Shown: positions 48,284-57,543 of the stretch, piece after piece | Layout: every line of letters starts with the position of its first letter | Numbering within the stretch: position 1 is the first letter of the stretch | NCBI RefSeq assembly: GCF_913773725.1 | Contig: NZ_CAJYGK010000016.1 | Location: 151,438 to 215,437 of the forward strand | Reading direction: 5' to 3' | DNA from: an uncultured Aquabacterium sp. | GTDB taxonomy: Bacteria > Pseudomonadota > Gammaproteobacteria > Burkholderiales > Burkholderiaceae_C | Length of the DNA stretch: 64,000 nucleotides | Program-made: the position numbers and the translations under genes | The notes under the pieces: generated by a model | Told to the model about the DNA's origin: nothing | Databases searched by the model: none | Seen by the model: the letters and a program-made list of their open reading frames with translations, nothing else

Positions 48284-49381
48284 ATGGCCATTTCCATCCG
48301 CATCGGCAGCCCGGCCGACAACCCGCGCATCCAGGACCTGATCACCAAGATCACCATGCCGGGCCTGGCGCAGATGTGTTTCCAGCGTGCGCCCGACTTC
48401 TTCACCGGCGCCCATGTGATCGGCGACGAGTTCATCGTGGCGGTGGCCGAGGACGACGAACGCCCCGACGTGCTGGCCGGGCTCACGGTGATTTCGGGGC
48501 GCGACCTGTTCATCAGCGGACAGAAGCGGCGTGTGTATTACTCGGGCGACACGCGCGTGGACCCGTACTACAGGCGGCGGGGGATTGCCTCGTCGCTGTT
48601 CCTGGAGCAGAAGAAGCACCGCACCGAGCAGGAGCTGCTGCAAGGCATCGTGCTCAAGGACAACACGGCCCCGCTGGAGGCCGCGGCCAACGCGGCGGAT
48701 GGGGTGCTGTTCCGCTTCTGGGTCAGCCACACGATCGAGACGAGCTTCATCTATGTGCGCAAGCAGCAGCCACGGGTGCCGCAGGGCGTGACGCTGCGCC
48801 AGGCCACGCGGGCCGACGCACCGCGCATGCAGGCCTATTTCGACCGGGAGGCGCCGCGCCGCAACGGCTACCCGGTGTACGACTTCGGCAAGCTGCTCGC
48901 GGGCGACCCGTATTACACCGGCCTGCGCATCGAGCACTACGTGCTGGCCGAGCGGAACGGCGAGATCGTCGGGATGCTGGCCGGCTGGGACCAGAAGGCC
49001 TACAAGCAGACGCGCATCGTCGGCTTCAAGCCCATCGTGAAGGTGCTGCGGCCGCTGTACAACCTGTATGTGGGACTGGCCGGAGGCTTCAAACTGCCCG
49101 CCGTGGGCGGCGCGCTGAACTACCTGACGGTCTACAACACGCTGGTGACCGACGACGACACCGCAGTGCACCGCGCACTGCTCGACTGGCTGATGGCCCA
49201 TCAGGGCCAGAAGTACGATGCCATCGCCACGGCCTTCACCCACGGAGACCCGCTGGTCGAGACGCCGCGCGGCTACAAGCGGCAGAAGCTGTTTTCCAGC
49301 AACTTCTGGCTGAGCTACGGTGACGACCCGCGGCCCGGCATCGACAGCCGGCCGTTGTACGTGGAGTTGGGGCGGCTCTGA
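48284..49381 (+). CDS. GNAT N-acetyltransferase-like protein, two-domain
   Basis: This 365-residue protein appears to have two GNAT-like halves. The first carries YSGDTRVDPYYRRRGIASSL (87-106), with RRRGIA as the acyl-CoA pyrophosphate loop. The second begins near residue 168 (GVTLRQATRADAPRMQAYF). The SGDTxVDPxY motif is shared with the first gene of the cluster. It is the third gene of the rightward set and convergent with the HxxxDG acyltransferase. The donor and acceptor are unknown; its position suggests it modifies the product or substrate of the GH3-type enzyme. Confidence 0.8.
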   Translation: MAISIRIGSPADNPRIQDLITKITMPGLAQMCFQRAPDFFTGAHVIGDEFIVAVAEDDERPDVLAGLTVISGRDLFISGQKRRVYYSGDTRVDPYYRRRGIASSLFLEQKKHRTEQELLQGIVLKDNTAPLEAAANAADGVLFRFWVSHTIETSFIYVRKQQPRVPQGVTLRQATRADAPRMQAYFDREAPRRNGYPVYDFGKLLAGDPYYTGLRIEHYVLAERNGEIVGMLAGWDQKAYKQTRIVGFKPIVKVLRPLYNLYVGLAGGFKLPAVGGALNYLTVYNTLVTDDDTAVHRALLDWLMAHQGQKYDAIATAFTHGDPLVETPRGYKRQKLFSSNFWLSYGDDPRPGIDSRPLYVELGRL

Positions 49382-49424
49382 GGCCCGCCCCACCGCCCCT
49401 CGGCGATGGCACCGGGGGCGGCGT

Positions 49425-50861
49425 TCAGGCTGCGGCGCGGGTCGCCGGAGGGGCGGGCGGCGCGTCCGGCGCGGCATCCGTCGCTGCCAACGCTTCGTCG
49501 GCCATGCGCGCCAGGACGGCGTCCACCCGGCGCAGGAACGCATGCACGGCGGCCTCGTCGGTTTCGGCGCGCTGCCAGGTCATCGGGATGGTGAGCACGC
49601 CATCGAGCTCGGTCAGCACGGGCAGCGGCGAGATGCTGTTGACCACACCGACCATCTGCTCGACCCGCAAGCGCCCGGCCGGAGGCTGAATGCCACCCAC
49701 ATCGCCCAGGCTGGTGGCGTGGCAGCTGATTTTCGGGAAGCGCCCGGCCCGCATCATCTTCACGGCGATGTGGCCGATCAGTGTGCGCCCCAGCCAGGGC
49801 ATGAGCTCCTCCCACAGATAGGTCCACGCCATTTCGCGGCGCGCGTAGCGGGCCTGTCCCTCGCGGATGGCCGCCTCGATGCTGCGCACCCGCTCGGCCA
49901 GCGGCTTGTGGGCGTCCTGCTCGATCACCAGGAAAGCCCCGACGTGGTTGCCCCACAGCGGCCCGTGGCCGGCCGCCTCTGGGTAGTAGCGCCGCAGGTT
50001 GACGGAGATGCGGATGACGGCGGCGGCCTGCGGGTCGTCGGGTGCCTGGTCCAGAAAGGTCTGGGCCAACCCGGCGACCACGAAGGTGTTGAGTGACACA
50101 CCGAGCGCCCGGGCCGCCGCACGCAGGCGCAGCGTGCCCACCGGCACGGTGTGGTGGCACAGCCCGGTGGTGGTGTAGTGCGGCTGCGTCGTCGTGGGGA
50201 GTTGCTGGATGTGCAGGCGGGCCAGGCGCCGGGATTCGGCCACCCGGTGGGCACGCGAGCGCCAGATCTGCCGCGGCCACTGCCACCAGCGCGCCGGCGC
50301 GATCGCGCCCAGCATCGACGGAGCCTCCAGCGGCATGGGCTCGATGGGCCAGCCCTCTAGCCCGCGCAGCAGTTGCGACACCAGGTGCACCATGGTCATG
50401 CCATCGGCAAAGATGTGCGGCACGCCGAAGATGAAGGCCGGCCGATGCGGGTGGGGCACGAAGCGCACGCGCACGCCCAGCCCGCGTTCCAGCGGCACGA
50501 CCTCGTGCAGGGCGTCGCGGTGCCAGGCCAGCAGCGCCTCCGGGTCGTCCAGGTCGACATGGGGCTCGACACACAGCACGCGCTCGAACAGCTGGTCGAT
50601 CAGGGGGCCTTCGGGAAGCACGCGGAAGTGGCAGCGGTGCGGCCCCGGCTCGACCACCGTGCGCAGCTTGGGGGCGGCGGCCACCAGAGCGCGCAGCACG
50701 CGGCGCAGGTCGGCCTCGGTCACCGGCGAGCCCAGGCGCACCAGATAGGGCTGGATCATGGTCCCGGCCAGCCCTTCGATGGCGGCATAGCCATGCTCGG
50801 TGCGGTTCATGGGCACCGTCCGGGACGGCTCGTCAGGCAAAACGTGTGACATGCAACGCAT
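49425..50861 (-). CDS. HxxxDG acyltransferase of the condensation/wax-ester-synthase fold
   Basis: This 478-residue protein has the CoA-dependent acyltransferase layout, with the catalytic motif [11 protein letters not shown] (H149 and D153, HxxxDG) and a late motif region around [17 protein letters not shown]. The fold is shared by wax ester synthase/DGAT enzymes, condensation domains and PapA-like acyltransferases; which it is cannot be settled here. It is convergent with the GNAT/GH3 genes, with 43 bp between stops, and its Ala/Pro-rich tail ends ATRAAA. The start is uncertain: ATG at 50861, 50852 or 50810, none with a clear ribosome site. It may transfer an acyl group to make an ester or amide in the same pathway. 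Confidence 0.75.
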   Translation of the reverse strand: MRCMSHVLPDEPSRTVPMNRTEHGYAAIEGLAGTMIQPYLVRLGSPVTEADLRRVLRALVAAAPKLRTVVEPGPHRCHFRVLPEGPLIDQLFERVLCVEPHVDLDDPEALLAWHRDALHEVVPLERGLGVRVRFVPHPHRPAFIFGVPHIFADGMTMVHLVSQLLRGLEGWPIEPMPLEAPSMLGAIAPARWWQWPRQIWRSRAHRVAESRRLARLHIQQLPTTTQPHYTTTGLCHHTVPVGTLRLRAAARALGVSLNTFVVAGLAQTFLDQAPDDPQAAAVIRISVNLRRYYPEAAGHGPLWGNHVGAFLVIEQDAHKPLAERVRSIEAAIREGQARYARREMAWTYLWEELMPWLGRTLIGHIAVKMMRAGRFPKISCHATSLGDVGGIQPPAGRLRVEQMVGVVNSISPLPVLTELDGVLTIPMTWQRAETDEAAVHAFLRRVDAVLARMADEALAATDAAPDAPPAPPATRAAA

Positions 50862-50934
50862 GCTGGCAGAGCCGGATGTGATCTGGCTCAGGACTTGCGC
50901 GCCCTCCCCCCTGAATGCGCTGAGGGGGACTGCC

Positions 50935-50940
50935 TACAAT
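50935..50940 (+). promoter_or_regulatory. Possible -10 box of hemE
   Basis: TACAAT ends 6 bp before the hemE ATG, so a transcript from it would start at or next to the start codon. No good -35 lies 17 bp upstream (TGAATG). The hemE start also lacks a ribosome site, which fits a leaderless message. Confidence 0.4.
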
Positions 50941-50946
50941 GCGCGG

Positions 50947-52062
50947 ATGACCGTCGCCACCTCATCCCCCTCGCTGCCGCCTCTGGCCAATGACCGCTTT
51001 CTGCGCGCCTGCCTGCGCCTGCCCACCGACTGCACGCCCGTGTGGCTGATGCGCCAGGCCGGACGCTACCTGCCGGAGTACCGCGCCACGCGCGACCAGG
51101 CCGGCAGCTTCATGGGCCTGGCCACCAACCCGGAGCTGGCCTGCGAGGTGACGATGCAGCCGCTGCGCCGCTACGACCTGGACGCGGCCATTCTGTTCAG
51201 CGACATCCTGACCGTGCCCGACGCCATGGGCCTGGGCCTGAGCTTCGCTGCTGGAGAAGGCCCGAAGTTCGCCAAGGTCGTGCGCGACGAAGCGGCCGTG
51301 GCCGCCCTGGCCGTGCCGGACATGGACAAGCTGCGCTATGTGTTCGACGCCGTGCGGACCATCCGCCGTGAACTGTCCGACGCCAACGGCGTGGGCAAGG
51401 TGCCGCTGATCGGTTTCTCGGGCAGCCCGTGGACCCTGGCCTGTTACATGGTCGAAGGCGGCGGCTCGGACGACTACCGCGCCGTCAAGACGCTGATGTA
51501 CCAGCGACCGGACCTGATGCACCGCATCCTGAGCGTCAACGCCGACGCCGTGGCCCTCTACCTGAACACGCAGATCGAAGCCGGCGCGCAGGCCGTGATG
51601 GTGTTCGACTCGTGGGGGGGCGTGCTGGCCGACGGTGCCTTCCAGCAGTTCAGCCTGGCGTACACAAAGCGCGTGCTGAGCCAACTGAAGAAGGAACACA
51701 ACGGCTTCCGCATCCCGCACATCGTGTTCACCAAGGGTGGCGGCATCTGGTTGAACGAGATTGCCGACAGCGGCGCCGATGTGGTGGGCCTCGACTGGAC
51801 CATGGGGCTGGACAAGGCCCGGGCCCTGACCGGCGACCGCGTGGCCCTGCAGGGCAACCTCGACCCGAACGTGCTGTTCGCCAACCCCGAGCAGGTGCAG
51901 GCCGAGGTCAAGCGCACGCTGGACGCGTTCGGCCAGCACACGGCGCAATCCGGTCACGTGTTCAACCTGGGCCATGGCATCAGCCAGTTCACCCCGCCCG
52001 AGAACGTCTCGGTGCTGGTGGACACCGTGCACGCCCACAGCCGCGCGCTGCACGCGGCCTGA
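50947..52062 (+). CDS. hemE: Uroporphyrinogen decarboxylase
   Basis: This 371-residue enzyme converts uroporphyrinogen III to coproporphyrinogen III in heme synthesis. The N-terminal signature [16 protein letters not shown] spans residues 31-46, with the substrate-binding arginines R36 and R40; the catalytic aspartate region is [14 protein letters not shown]. The C-terminal HVFNLGHGI is also family-typical. The frame is open for 49 codons upstream, but the ATG at 50947 gives the standard N-terminus. Confidence 0.97.
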   Translation: MTVATSSPSLPPLANDRFLRACLRLPTDCTPVWLMRQAGRYLPEYRATRDQAGSFMGLATNPELACEVTMQPLRRYDLDAAILFSDILTVPDAMGLGLSFAAGEGPKFAKVVRDEAAVAALAVPDMDKLRYVFDAVRTIRRELSDANGVGKVPLIGFSGSPWTLACYMVEGGGSDDYRAVKTLMYQRPDLMHRILSVNADAVALYLNTQIEAGAQAVMVFDSWGGVLADGAFQQFSLAYTKRVLSQLKKEHNGFRIPHIVFTKGGGIWLNEIADSGADVVGLDWTMGLDKARALTGDRVALQGNLDPNVLFANPEQVQAEVKRTLDAFGQHTAQSGHVFNLGHGISQFTPPENVSVLVDTVHAHSRALHAA

Positions 52063-52086
52063 TCGGATCGGGGAATCGCGCGTCGC

Positions 52087-53139
52087 TCAGCGGCGCTCGA
52101 TGACCACCGGCCGGACCTGCAACACCGACTGCGCGTGGCGGGCGGCCGCGTGGGCCTGTTCACGCGAGCCATAGGGGCCCAGCTGCAGCTTGAACAGCGA
52201 GGCTTCCTGGAAGACCGCGAGCAGCGGTTGCAGGGGCTGCAGATCGGACGCGATGCGCTGCTGCAGCCGCTCGACCCCGTCTCGCCGGGCCAGCGCGGCC
52301 AGCTGCACCCAGAAGCCCTTGGCCGCCGTCGTGTAGGCACGTGCCGGGGTGGCCTCGGCCGCCACGGGTTCGGTCGCCGCCGGGATGGGCTGGGGGGCGA
52401 CGGGCGCCACATCCGGCATGGCACCGGCGAGCACACCGGGATCGGTCCCACCAGGCATCGAAGGGGCCGCGGGGTCCATCACGGTGCCGCGCCGCCAGGC
52501 GCCCGAACGGATGTCTTCGAAGGTGATGCGCTCCACCTCGACCTCGCTCACGCCGCCGGTGATGCCCAGCCGGTCTGCCGCGGCATAGCTGAGGTCGATC
52601 ACCCGCTCACGGTGGAACGGCCCGCGGTCATTGATGCGCACGATGACCTCTCGGCCCGACGCCACATGCCGGACGCGGGCATAGCTGGGAATGGGCAGCG
52701 TGCGGTGCGCGGCCGTGAGCCCGTAGACGCTGTAGAGCTCGCCGCTGGCCGTGCGGCGGCCGTGAAAGCGGGTGCCGTACCACGATGCCAGGCCCCGCTC
52801 GGTGAAGGGCAGGTCCTCGCGCTCCGGGGTGTAGCTTTGTCCCAGCACGGTGTACGGCTTGTTCGGCCCTCCCACACGGATGGGCTCGACGCGCGGCTCG
52901 GGGGCCGGCGCACCCAACAGGTCGCGCGAGGGGTTGACGGGCGGTCCGTCGCGGTCCGGGTGGCGCGAGACGACGGCGGGCACGCCCGCGGGGGGCCTGG
53001 CCGTTGCACCGGACGGATCCGAGGACGCCGGCCGACTGGCGCAGCCCGCCAGCCACGCGAGCAGCACGAACGCGCCACCCAGCAACGAGCGGCGCGCCAG
53101 CCGTTTCGGCCACGCAGGGGACAGGACAGGGCCTTGCAT
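52087..53139 (-). CDS. rlpA: Septal ring lytic transglycosylase RlpA family lipoprotein
   Basis: This 350-residue lipoprotein has lipobox LAGC with acylated C33. It carries a double-psi beta-barrel ([20 protein letters not shown] through [18 protein letters not shown]) and a C-terminal SPOR domain ([17 protein letters not shown]) that binds denuded septal peptidoglycan. RlpA cleaves glycan strands lacking stem peptides. The start at 53139 places the signal peptide at the N-terminus. It is convergent with hemE, with 24 bp between the stops. Confidence 0.93.
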   Translation of the reverse strand: MQGPVLSPAWPKRLARRSLLGGAFVLLAWLAGCASRPASSDPSGATARPPAGVPAVVSRHPDRDGPPVNPSRDLLGAPAPEPRVEPIRVGGPNKPYTVLGQSYTPEREDLPFTERGLASWYGTRFHGRRTASGELYSVYGLTAAHRTLPIPSYARVRHVASGREVIVRINDRGPFHRERVIDLSYAAADRLGITGGVSEVEVERITFEDIRSGAWRRGTVMDPAAPSMPGGTDPGVLAGAMPDVAPVAPQPIPAATEPVAAEATPARAYTTAAKGFWVQLAALARRDGVERLQQRIASDLQPLQPLLAVFQEASLFKLQLGPYGSREQAHAAARHAQSVLQVRPVVIERR

Positions 53140-53342
53140 GCGCGCACCATACCGCAAACCATCCGGCTCGGCGACCCCGGTCCGCCGCCGGATCGGGCGC
53201 CCCGACCTGCCCTGAGGAGGGACACCGCTGCATGCATGGCTTACCGCCCGATGTGCCTGAGACGGGGTTGGGCGCGGCACAATTCACACTTCGACGGCCT
53301 TTTCACGGCCCCCTGCCCCGCCCGACGCACAGCCAGCCCGCC

Positions 53343-54599
53343 ATGTCACGACCAGAGGACCCCGTTTTCCAGCACGATTTCGAGCGCGGCATGCGCAACC
53401 GCCGCGCCGCCCTGGGCGATGCCTGGGTGGACAAATCGATCGCCAAGGCCAACACCTTCAACGCCGAGTTCCAACACTTCATCACCGAGTACGCCTGGCA
53501 CGGTGCCTGGGGCCGCCCGGGGCTGGACTGGAAGACGCGCCGGGTGCTCGTGCTGGCGGTGACCAGCGCCCTGGGCCGCTGGGACGAGTTCGAGATCCAC
53601 CTGCGCGGCGCGCTGACGCCCGGCAATGCCCACACCCTGACACCGGACGAGGTGCGCGAGGCACTGATCCAGATCGCCATCTACGCCGGCGTGCCGGCGG
53701 CCAACACCGGCTTTGCCAAGGCGGTGCAGATCCTGCGCGAACTCGGCATGGAGCCGCAGCCCCACCCGGCCGACCAGGCCTGGCACACCGGCGTGGGCCG
53801 CTCGGTGTTCACCCACACCCGCCCCAAGCTGCACGCCACGGTGCGCGAGGCCCGCAACAAGGCGCCGGCCCACACCCTCGTGTTCAGCCACGCCCTGGGC
53901 CAGGACGGCAGCATGTGGGACCTGGTGGCCAATGAACTGGCGGCCGGCCACCGCGTCATCTGCCCGGACACCCGCGGCCACGGCCGCTCGCAGACACCCG
54001 CCGAGCCCCTGACGCTGACCGAACTGGCTGCCGACGCCGCCCGCCTGATCGACGAGCTGGCCGGTGGGCCGGTGGTGTGGGTGGGTTTGTCAATGGGCGG
54101 CCTGATCGGCCAGGAGCTGGCGCTGCGCCACCCCGACAAGGTCAAGGCCCTGGTGCTGGCCAACACCACGTCGGGCTACGACGAGGTCGGCCGCGAGGCC
54201 ATCGGCCAGCGCATTGCCACGGTTGAGTCGCACGGCCTGGGCGCGATCAGCACGACGACGATGGCGCGGTTCTTCAGCGAAGACTTCCGGCGCAACCAGG
54301 CCGCCGCTGTGGCGCGCCACCAGCGCCTGCTGGAGGCCACCGACCCGGACGGTTACACCGCGTGTGCCGCGGCCCTCTGCGACGCCGACTACGGCTACCG
54401 CCTGGGCCAGATCCGCGTGCCGACGCTGGTGGTGGCCGGCACGGCCGACCAGACCACGCCCATCGAGGCGGCACAGACGCTGGCGCGCGGCATCCCCGGG
54501 GCGCAACTGGCCCTGCTCGAGGGCTGTGCCCACCTGAGCGCCGTCGAACAACCCCAGGCGTTCGCCGAACTGCTGAGCGAATTCGTCGCCAGCCTGTGA
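53343..54599 (+). CDS. Fused 4-carboxymuconolactone decarboxylase and 3-oxoadipate enol-lactonase
   Basis: This 418-residue fusion has an N-terminal PcaC-like domain (about 15-137; TSALGRWDEFEIHLRGAL and EVREALIQIAIYAGVPAAN). A C-terminal PcaD-like alpha/beta hydrolase follows (about 160-418) with catalytic triad candidates S250 (VGLSMGGL), D369 (AGTADQT) and H397 (GCAHLSA). The two steps are consecutive in protocatechuate degradation: decarboxylation of 4-carboxymuconolactone, then hydrolysis of the enol-lactone to 3-oxoadipate. The actinobacterial PcaL fusion has the opposite domain order. No other pca gene is nearby, so the gene may act on a related lactone. The ATG at 53343 follows no obvious ribosome site. 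Confidence 0.85.
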   Translation: MSRPEDPVFQHDFERGMRNRRAALGDAWVDKSIAKANTFNAEFQHFITEYAWHGAWGRPGLDWKTRRVLVLAVTSALGRWDEFEIHLRGALTPGNAHTLTPDEVREALIQIAIYAGVPAANTGFAKAVQILRELGMEPQPHPADQAWHTGVGRSVFTHTRPKLHATVREARNKAPAHTLVFSHALGQDGSMWDLVANELAAGHRVICPDTRGHGRSQTPAEPLTLTELAADAARLIDELAGGPVVWVGLSMGGLIGQELALRHPDKVKALVLANTTSGYDEVGREAIGQRIATVESHGLGAISTTTMARFFSEDFRRNQAAAVARHQRLLEATDPDGYTACAAALCDADYGYRLGQIRVPTLVVAGTADQTTPIEAAQTLARGIPGAQLALLEGCAHLSAVEQPQAFAELLSEFVASL

Positions 54600-54710
54600 C
54601 GGCCGCCACGCGCGCGGGCCCGCGCTGCGCCGCCCGGCCCGCGCTTGGCCTATCCTTGGCGACCCGCGTGGGCCTCGGCTGGCCGACGCCCGCTGCCCCC
54701 TGCCCGCCCG

Positions 54711-56810
54711 ATGTCCGCTTCCACCCCACCGATGATGAACCCGGCCCAGATGGCGGCCGTCCAGCACCTGGACTCTCCCTGCCTGGTGCTGGCGGGCGCC
54801 GGCTCGGGCAAGACGCGGGTGATCACGCACAAGATCGCGCGGCTGATGCAGCCCGGCTACGGCGCTGACCTGGCCCCGTCGCAGATCGGCGCCATCACCT
54901 TCACGAACAAGGCCGCCGCGGAAATGCGCGAGCGCGTCAAGCACCTGATCGGCCCCCGGGCCGCCGCCAAGCTGATGGTCAGCACCTTCCACTCGCTGGG
55001 CGTCAAGCTGCTGCGCGAGGACGGCACCGCGCTCGGGCTGAAACAGGGCTTTTCCATCCTCGACAGCGACGACGTCACCAGCATCCTGCGCGACTGCGGG
55101 GCCACCACGGACGCCAAGCTGGCGCGCAGCTGGCAGTGGACGATCAGCCTGTGGAAGAACCAGGGGCTGGACTCGAACGCCGCCCTGAGCCAGTGCAAGA
55201 CCGACGACGAGGTGGTGGCCGCCCGGGTGATGAAGCTGTACGAAGAGCGTCTGCTGGCCTACCAGGCGGTCGACTTCGACGACCTGATCGGCCTGCCACT
55301 GAAGCTGCTGCAGGAGCACGAGGCCGTGCGTCAGAAGTGGCAGCGCCAGCTGCGCCACGTGCTGGTCGACGAATACCAGGACACCAACGCCACGCAGTAC
55401 GAGCTGCTCAAGCTGCTGGTGGGGCCGGACGGCATCTTCACCGCCGTGGGCGACGACGACCAGTCCATCTACGGCTGGCGCGGCGCCACGCTGGACAACC
55501 TCAAGCGCCTGCCACAGGACTTCCCCAACCTCAAGGTCATTCCGCTGGAGCAGAACTACCGCTCGACCAGCGCCATCCTCCGGGCGGCCAACCACGTCAT
55601 CCAGCTCAACCCCAAGCTGTTCCAGAAGACGCTGTGGTCGGACCTGGGCGAAGGCGAGCCCATCAAGCTGATGGAGTGCGACAACGAAGAGCACGAGGCC
55701 GAGCGCACCGTGGCGCACTTCCAGTTGCTGCGTAACCGCCTGCTGCACGACCACCCAGGCAGCGACAAGGCCGACTGGAGCAACTTCGCCATCCTGTACC
55801 GCGCCAACCACCAGGCGCGGCCCTTCGAGCAGGCGCTGCGCAAGGCCAACATCCCGTACAAGGTGTCGGGCGGCCAGAGCTTTTTCGACAAGGCCGAGAT
55901 CAAGGACCTGTGCGCCTGGCTGCGCCTGCTGATCAACAACGACGACGACCCGGCCTTCCTGCGCGCGGTGACCACGCCCAAGCGCGGCATCGGCCACCAG
56001 ACCCTGGGCGCCCTGGGCGAGTTCGCGGGCAAGTGGAAGGTCAGCCTGTTCGAGGCGCTGTTCTCGGAGTCGCTGGCCACGGCGCTGAACCGGCGGGCCC
56101 TTGATGGCCTGCACGAATTCGGCCGCTACGTGAACGACCTGGAGTACCGCGCCCGCCAGACCGTGGGCGCCGAGGCTGCCAAGGAACTGCTGCTGGAGTG
56201 GCTGAAAGAGATCGGCTACGAGCAGCACCTCTACGACAACGAAGAAAACGAGAAGGTCGCGGCCGCGCGCTGGGCCAACGTGCTGGATTTCGTCGACTGG
56301 GTGGCCAAGCGCTGCGGCGGTGAGATCGAGAACGACGGCGGCATGACGGTCGAGAGCGAGCGCAAGAACGTGCTGGAGGTGGCGCAGCTGATCTCGCTGA
56401 TCACCAGCCTGGCCGAGCGCGAGAGCGACCAGAAGCAGGTGACGCTGACCACGCTGCACGCCTCGAAGGGCCTGGAGTGGCCGCACGTGGTGCTGGCCGG
56501 CGTCAACGAGGGGCTGCTGCCCTTCTCGCGCGAGGACGTCGAGATCAGCGGGCAGCAGATCGAGGAAGAACGCCGGCTGATGTACGTGGGCATCACGCGC
56601 GCGCGGCTGACGCTGGGCGTGAGCGTGCTCAAGCGCCGCAAGAAGGGCCGCGAGTACGTGCAGGCCACGCCCAGCCGCTTCATCGCCGAGATGAAACTGG
56701 GCGAAGGCGGCGGGCCCAAGGAAGACCCCCGCGAAAAGCTCAAACGCCTGCGGGAAGAGATGGCGGCGCGGGCCAAGGCCAGCGCGGCGGCCGCCCGATC
56801 TCAGCCCTGA
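54711..56810 (+). CDS. rep: ATP-dependent DNA helicase Rep
   Basis: This 699-residue UvrD/Rep-type superfamily 1 helicase has the Q-motif region NPAQMAAVQHL, Walker A GAGSGKT (29-35), motif Ia TFTNKAAAEM, motif II LVDEYQDTN, motif III GDDDQSIYGWRGA, motif IV LEQNYRS, motif V TLHASKGLEW, and motif VI YVGITRARL. Sequence and length point to Rep, which clears obstacles ahead of replication forks. The start was set at the ATG at 54711; ATGs at 54732 and 54735 are alternatives, and no ribosome site clearly decides. A TATCCT element near 54651 may be its -10 box. Confidence 0.95.
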   Translation: MSASTPPMMNPAQMAAVQHLDSPCLVLAGAGSGKTRVITHKIARLMQPGYGADLAPSQIGAITFTNKAAAEMRERVKHLIGPRAAAKLMVSTFHSLGVKLLREDGTALGLKQGFSILDSDDVTSILRDCGATTDAKLARSWQWTISLWKNQGLDSNAALSQCKTDDEVVAARVMKLYEERLLAYQAVDFDDLIGLPLKLLQEHEAVRQKWQRQLRHVLVDEYQDTNATQYELLKLLVGPDGIFTAVGDDDQSIYGWRGATLDNLKRLPQDFPNLKVIPLEQNYRSTSAILRAANHVIQLNPKLFQKTLWSDLGEGEPIKLMECDNEEHEAERTVAHFQLLRNRLLHDHPGSDKADWSNFAILYRANHQARPFEQALRKANIPYKVSGGQSFFDKAEIKDLCAWLRLLINNDDDPAFLRAVTTPKRGIGHQTLGALGEFAGKWKVSLFEALFSESLATALNRRALDGLHEFGRYVNDLEYRARQTVGAEAAKELLLEWLKEIGYEQHLYDNEENEKVAAARWANVLDFVDWVAKRCGGEIENDGGMTVESERKNVLEVAQLISLITSLAERESDQKQVTLTTLHASKGLEWPHVVLAGVNEGLLPFSREDVEISGQQIEEERRLMYVGITRARLTLGVSVLKRRKKGREYVQATPSRFIAEMKLGEGGGPKEDPREKLKRLREEMAARAKASAAAARSQP

Positions 56811-56837
56811 CGGGCTTCGGCGGCCCCGCACAGGGCG

Positions 56838-56958
56838 AAAAAAAACCCGAGTTCCAGGGAACTCGGGTTTGAAATCCACCAAAGGAGATGGGTGGAGGAG
56901 ACAAACGAAACAAGCAGTGGAACGACTCGGTTTCAACACGAAAAGTTCCATCGCGATA
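56838..56958 (-). ncRNA. Candidate small regulatory RNA with anti-Shine-Dalgarno motifs
   Basis: On the minus strand a good promoter (56965-56993) and a strong terminator (56843-56870) bound a transcript of about 120 nt. It contains two C/U-rich tracts, CUCCUCC just before and CAUCUCCUUU inside the loop of a CCACC/GGUGG hairpin (56876-56895). Both could pair with ribosome-binding sites. A 5-bp GGAAC/GUUCC helix (56919-56949) closes the 5' part. Such CCUCC loops occur in known families of stress-related small RNAs in alpha- and betaproteobacteria; identity with any of them was not tested. An ATG-initiated frame exists inside but has no ribosome site and runs through the terminator. Confidence 0.65.
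56843..56870 (-). terminator. Strong terminator of the candidate small RNA
   Basis: The 13-bp stem AAACCCGAGTTCC (56843-56855) and GGAACTCGGGTTT (56858-56870) is followed on the minus strand by a run of T. On the plus strand only TTT follows, so it may also weakly end rep transcription. Confidence 0.88.
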
Positions 56959-56964
56959 CAGGCA

Positions 56965-56993
56965 ATTGTACAGACGGCCCGGATTGTTCACAA
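56965..56993 (-). promoter_or_regulatory. Sigma70-type promoter of the candidate small RNA
   Basis: On the minus strand TTGTGA (56988-56993) and TACAAT (56965-56970) are exactly 17 bp apart. Transcription would begin near 56958. No minus-strand protein gene lies between this promoter and the terminator 95 bp on, which is why it was read as an RNA gene. Confidence 0.75.
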
Positions 56994-57114
56994 GGGTTTT
57001 CACTGATGCCGCACCGAAAACAGGGCAATCCGCGTGACGAACGCCCGGGGTATCGCCTCGGCCCGTGCAAAATGCGCTCCCACCCGACCTTCTGGCGTCA
57101 TCAGGACACGCACC

Positions 57115-57537
57115 ATGGAATGCACGATCAACTGGCAGCCCGCCTCCGGCATGGCCTTCATGGCTGAAACCGGCAGCGGCCACATCATCAACATGGACGG
57201 CGCCCCCGAGGGCGGGGGGCGCAACCTGGCTCCCCGGCCGATGGAAACGGTGTTGGCCGGCACCGGCGGCTGCACCGCCTACGATGTCGTGCTGATCCTC
57301 AAGCGCGGCCGCCACGACGTGCGCGGCTGCCAGGTCAAGATCACGGCCGAGCGCGCCGAGACCGACCCCAAGGTCTTTACCAAGATCAACATGCACTTCA
57401 TCGTCACCGGCGTGAACCTGCCGGAGGCGGCCGTGGCCCGCGCCATCCAGATGTCCCACGAGAAGTACTGCTCGGCGTCGATCATGATCGGCAAGACCGC
57501 CGAGATCACGACCAGCCACGAGGTCGTGGCCGCCTGA
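57115..57537 (+). CDS. OsmC/Ohr-family protein
   Basis: This 140-residue protein has both redox cysteines of the OsmC/Ohr family: C53 (TGGCTAYDVV) and C119 (HEKYCSAS). These reduce organic or fatty-acid hydroperoxides. The sequence resembles the YhfA-like OsmC subgroup, whose substrate is not settled. The ATG at 57115 has AGGA before it; a longer frame upstream is open but lacks a site. It is convergent with coq7, with 6 bp between the stops. Confidence 0.92.
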   Translation: MECTINWQPASGMAFMAETGSGHIINMDGAPEGGGRNLAPRPMETVLAGTGGCTAYDVVLILKRGRHDVRGCQVKITAERAETDPKVFTKINMHFIVTGVNLPEAAVARAIQMSHEKYCSASIMIGKTAEITTSHEVVAA

Positions 57538-57543
57538 ACGGGC

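Noticed and set aside
54090..56951. A 953-codon open frame on the minus strand opposite the Rep-type helicase
   Set aside because: It is antisense to a helicase with all seven motifs. It begins inside the candidate small RNA and runs through its terminator, with no ribosome site.
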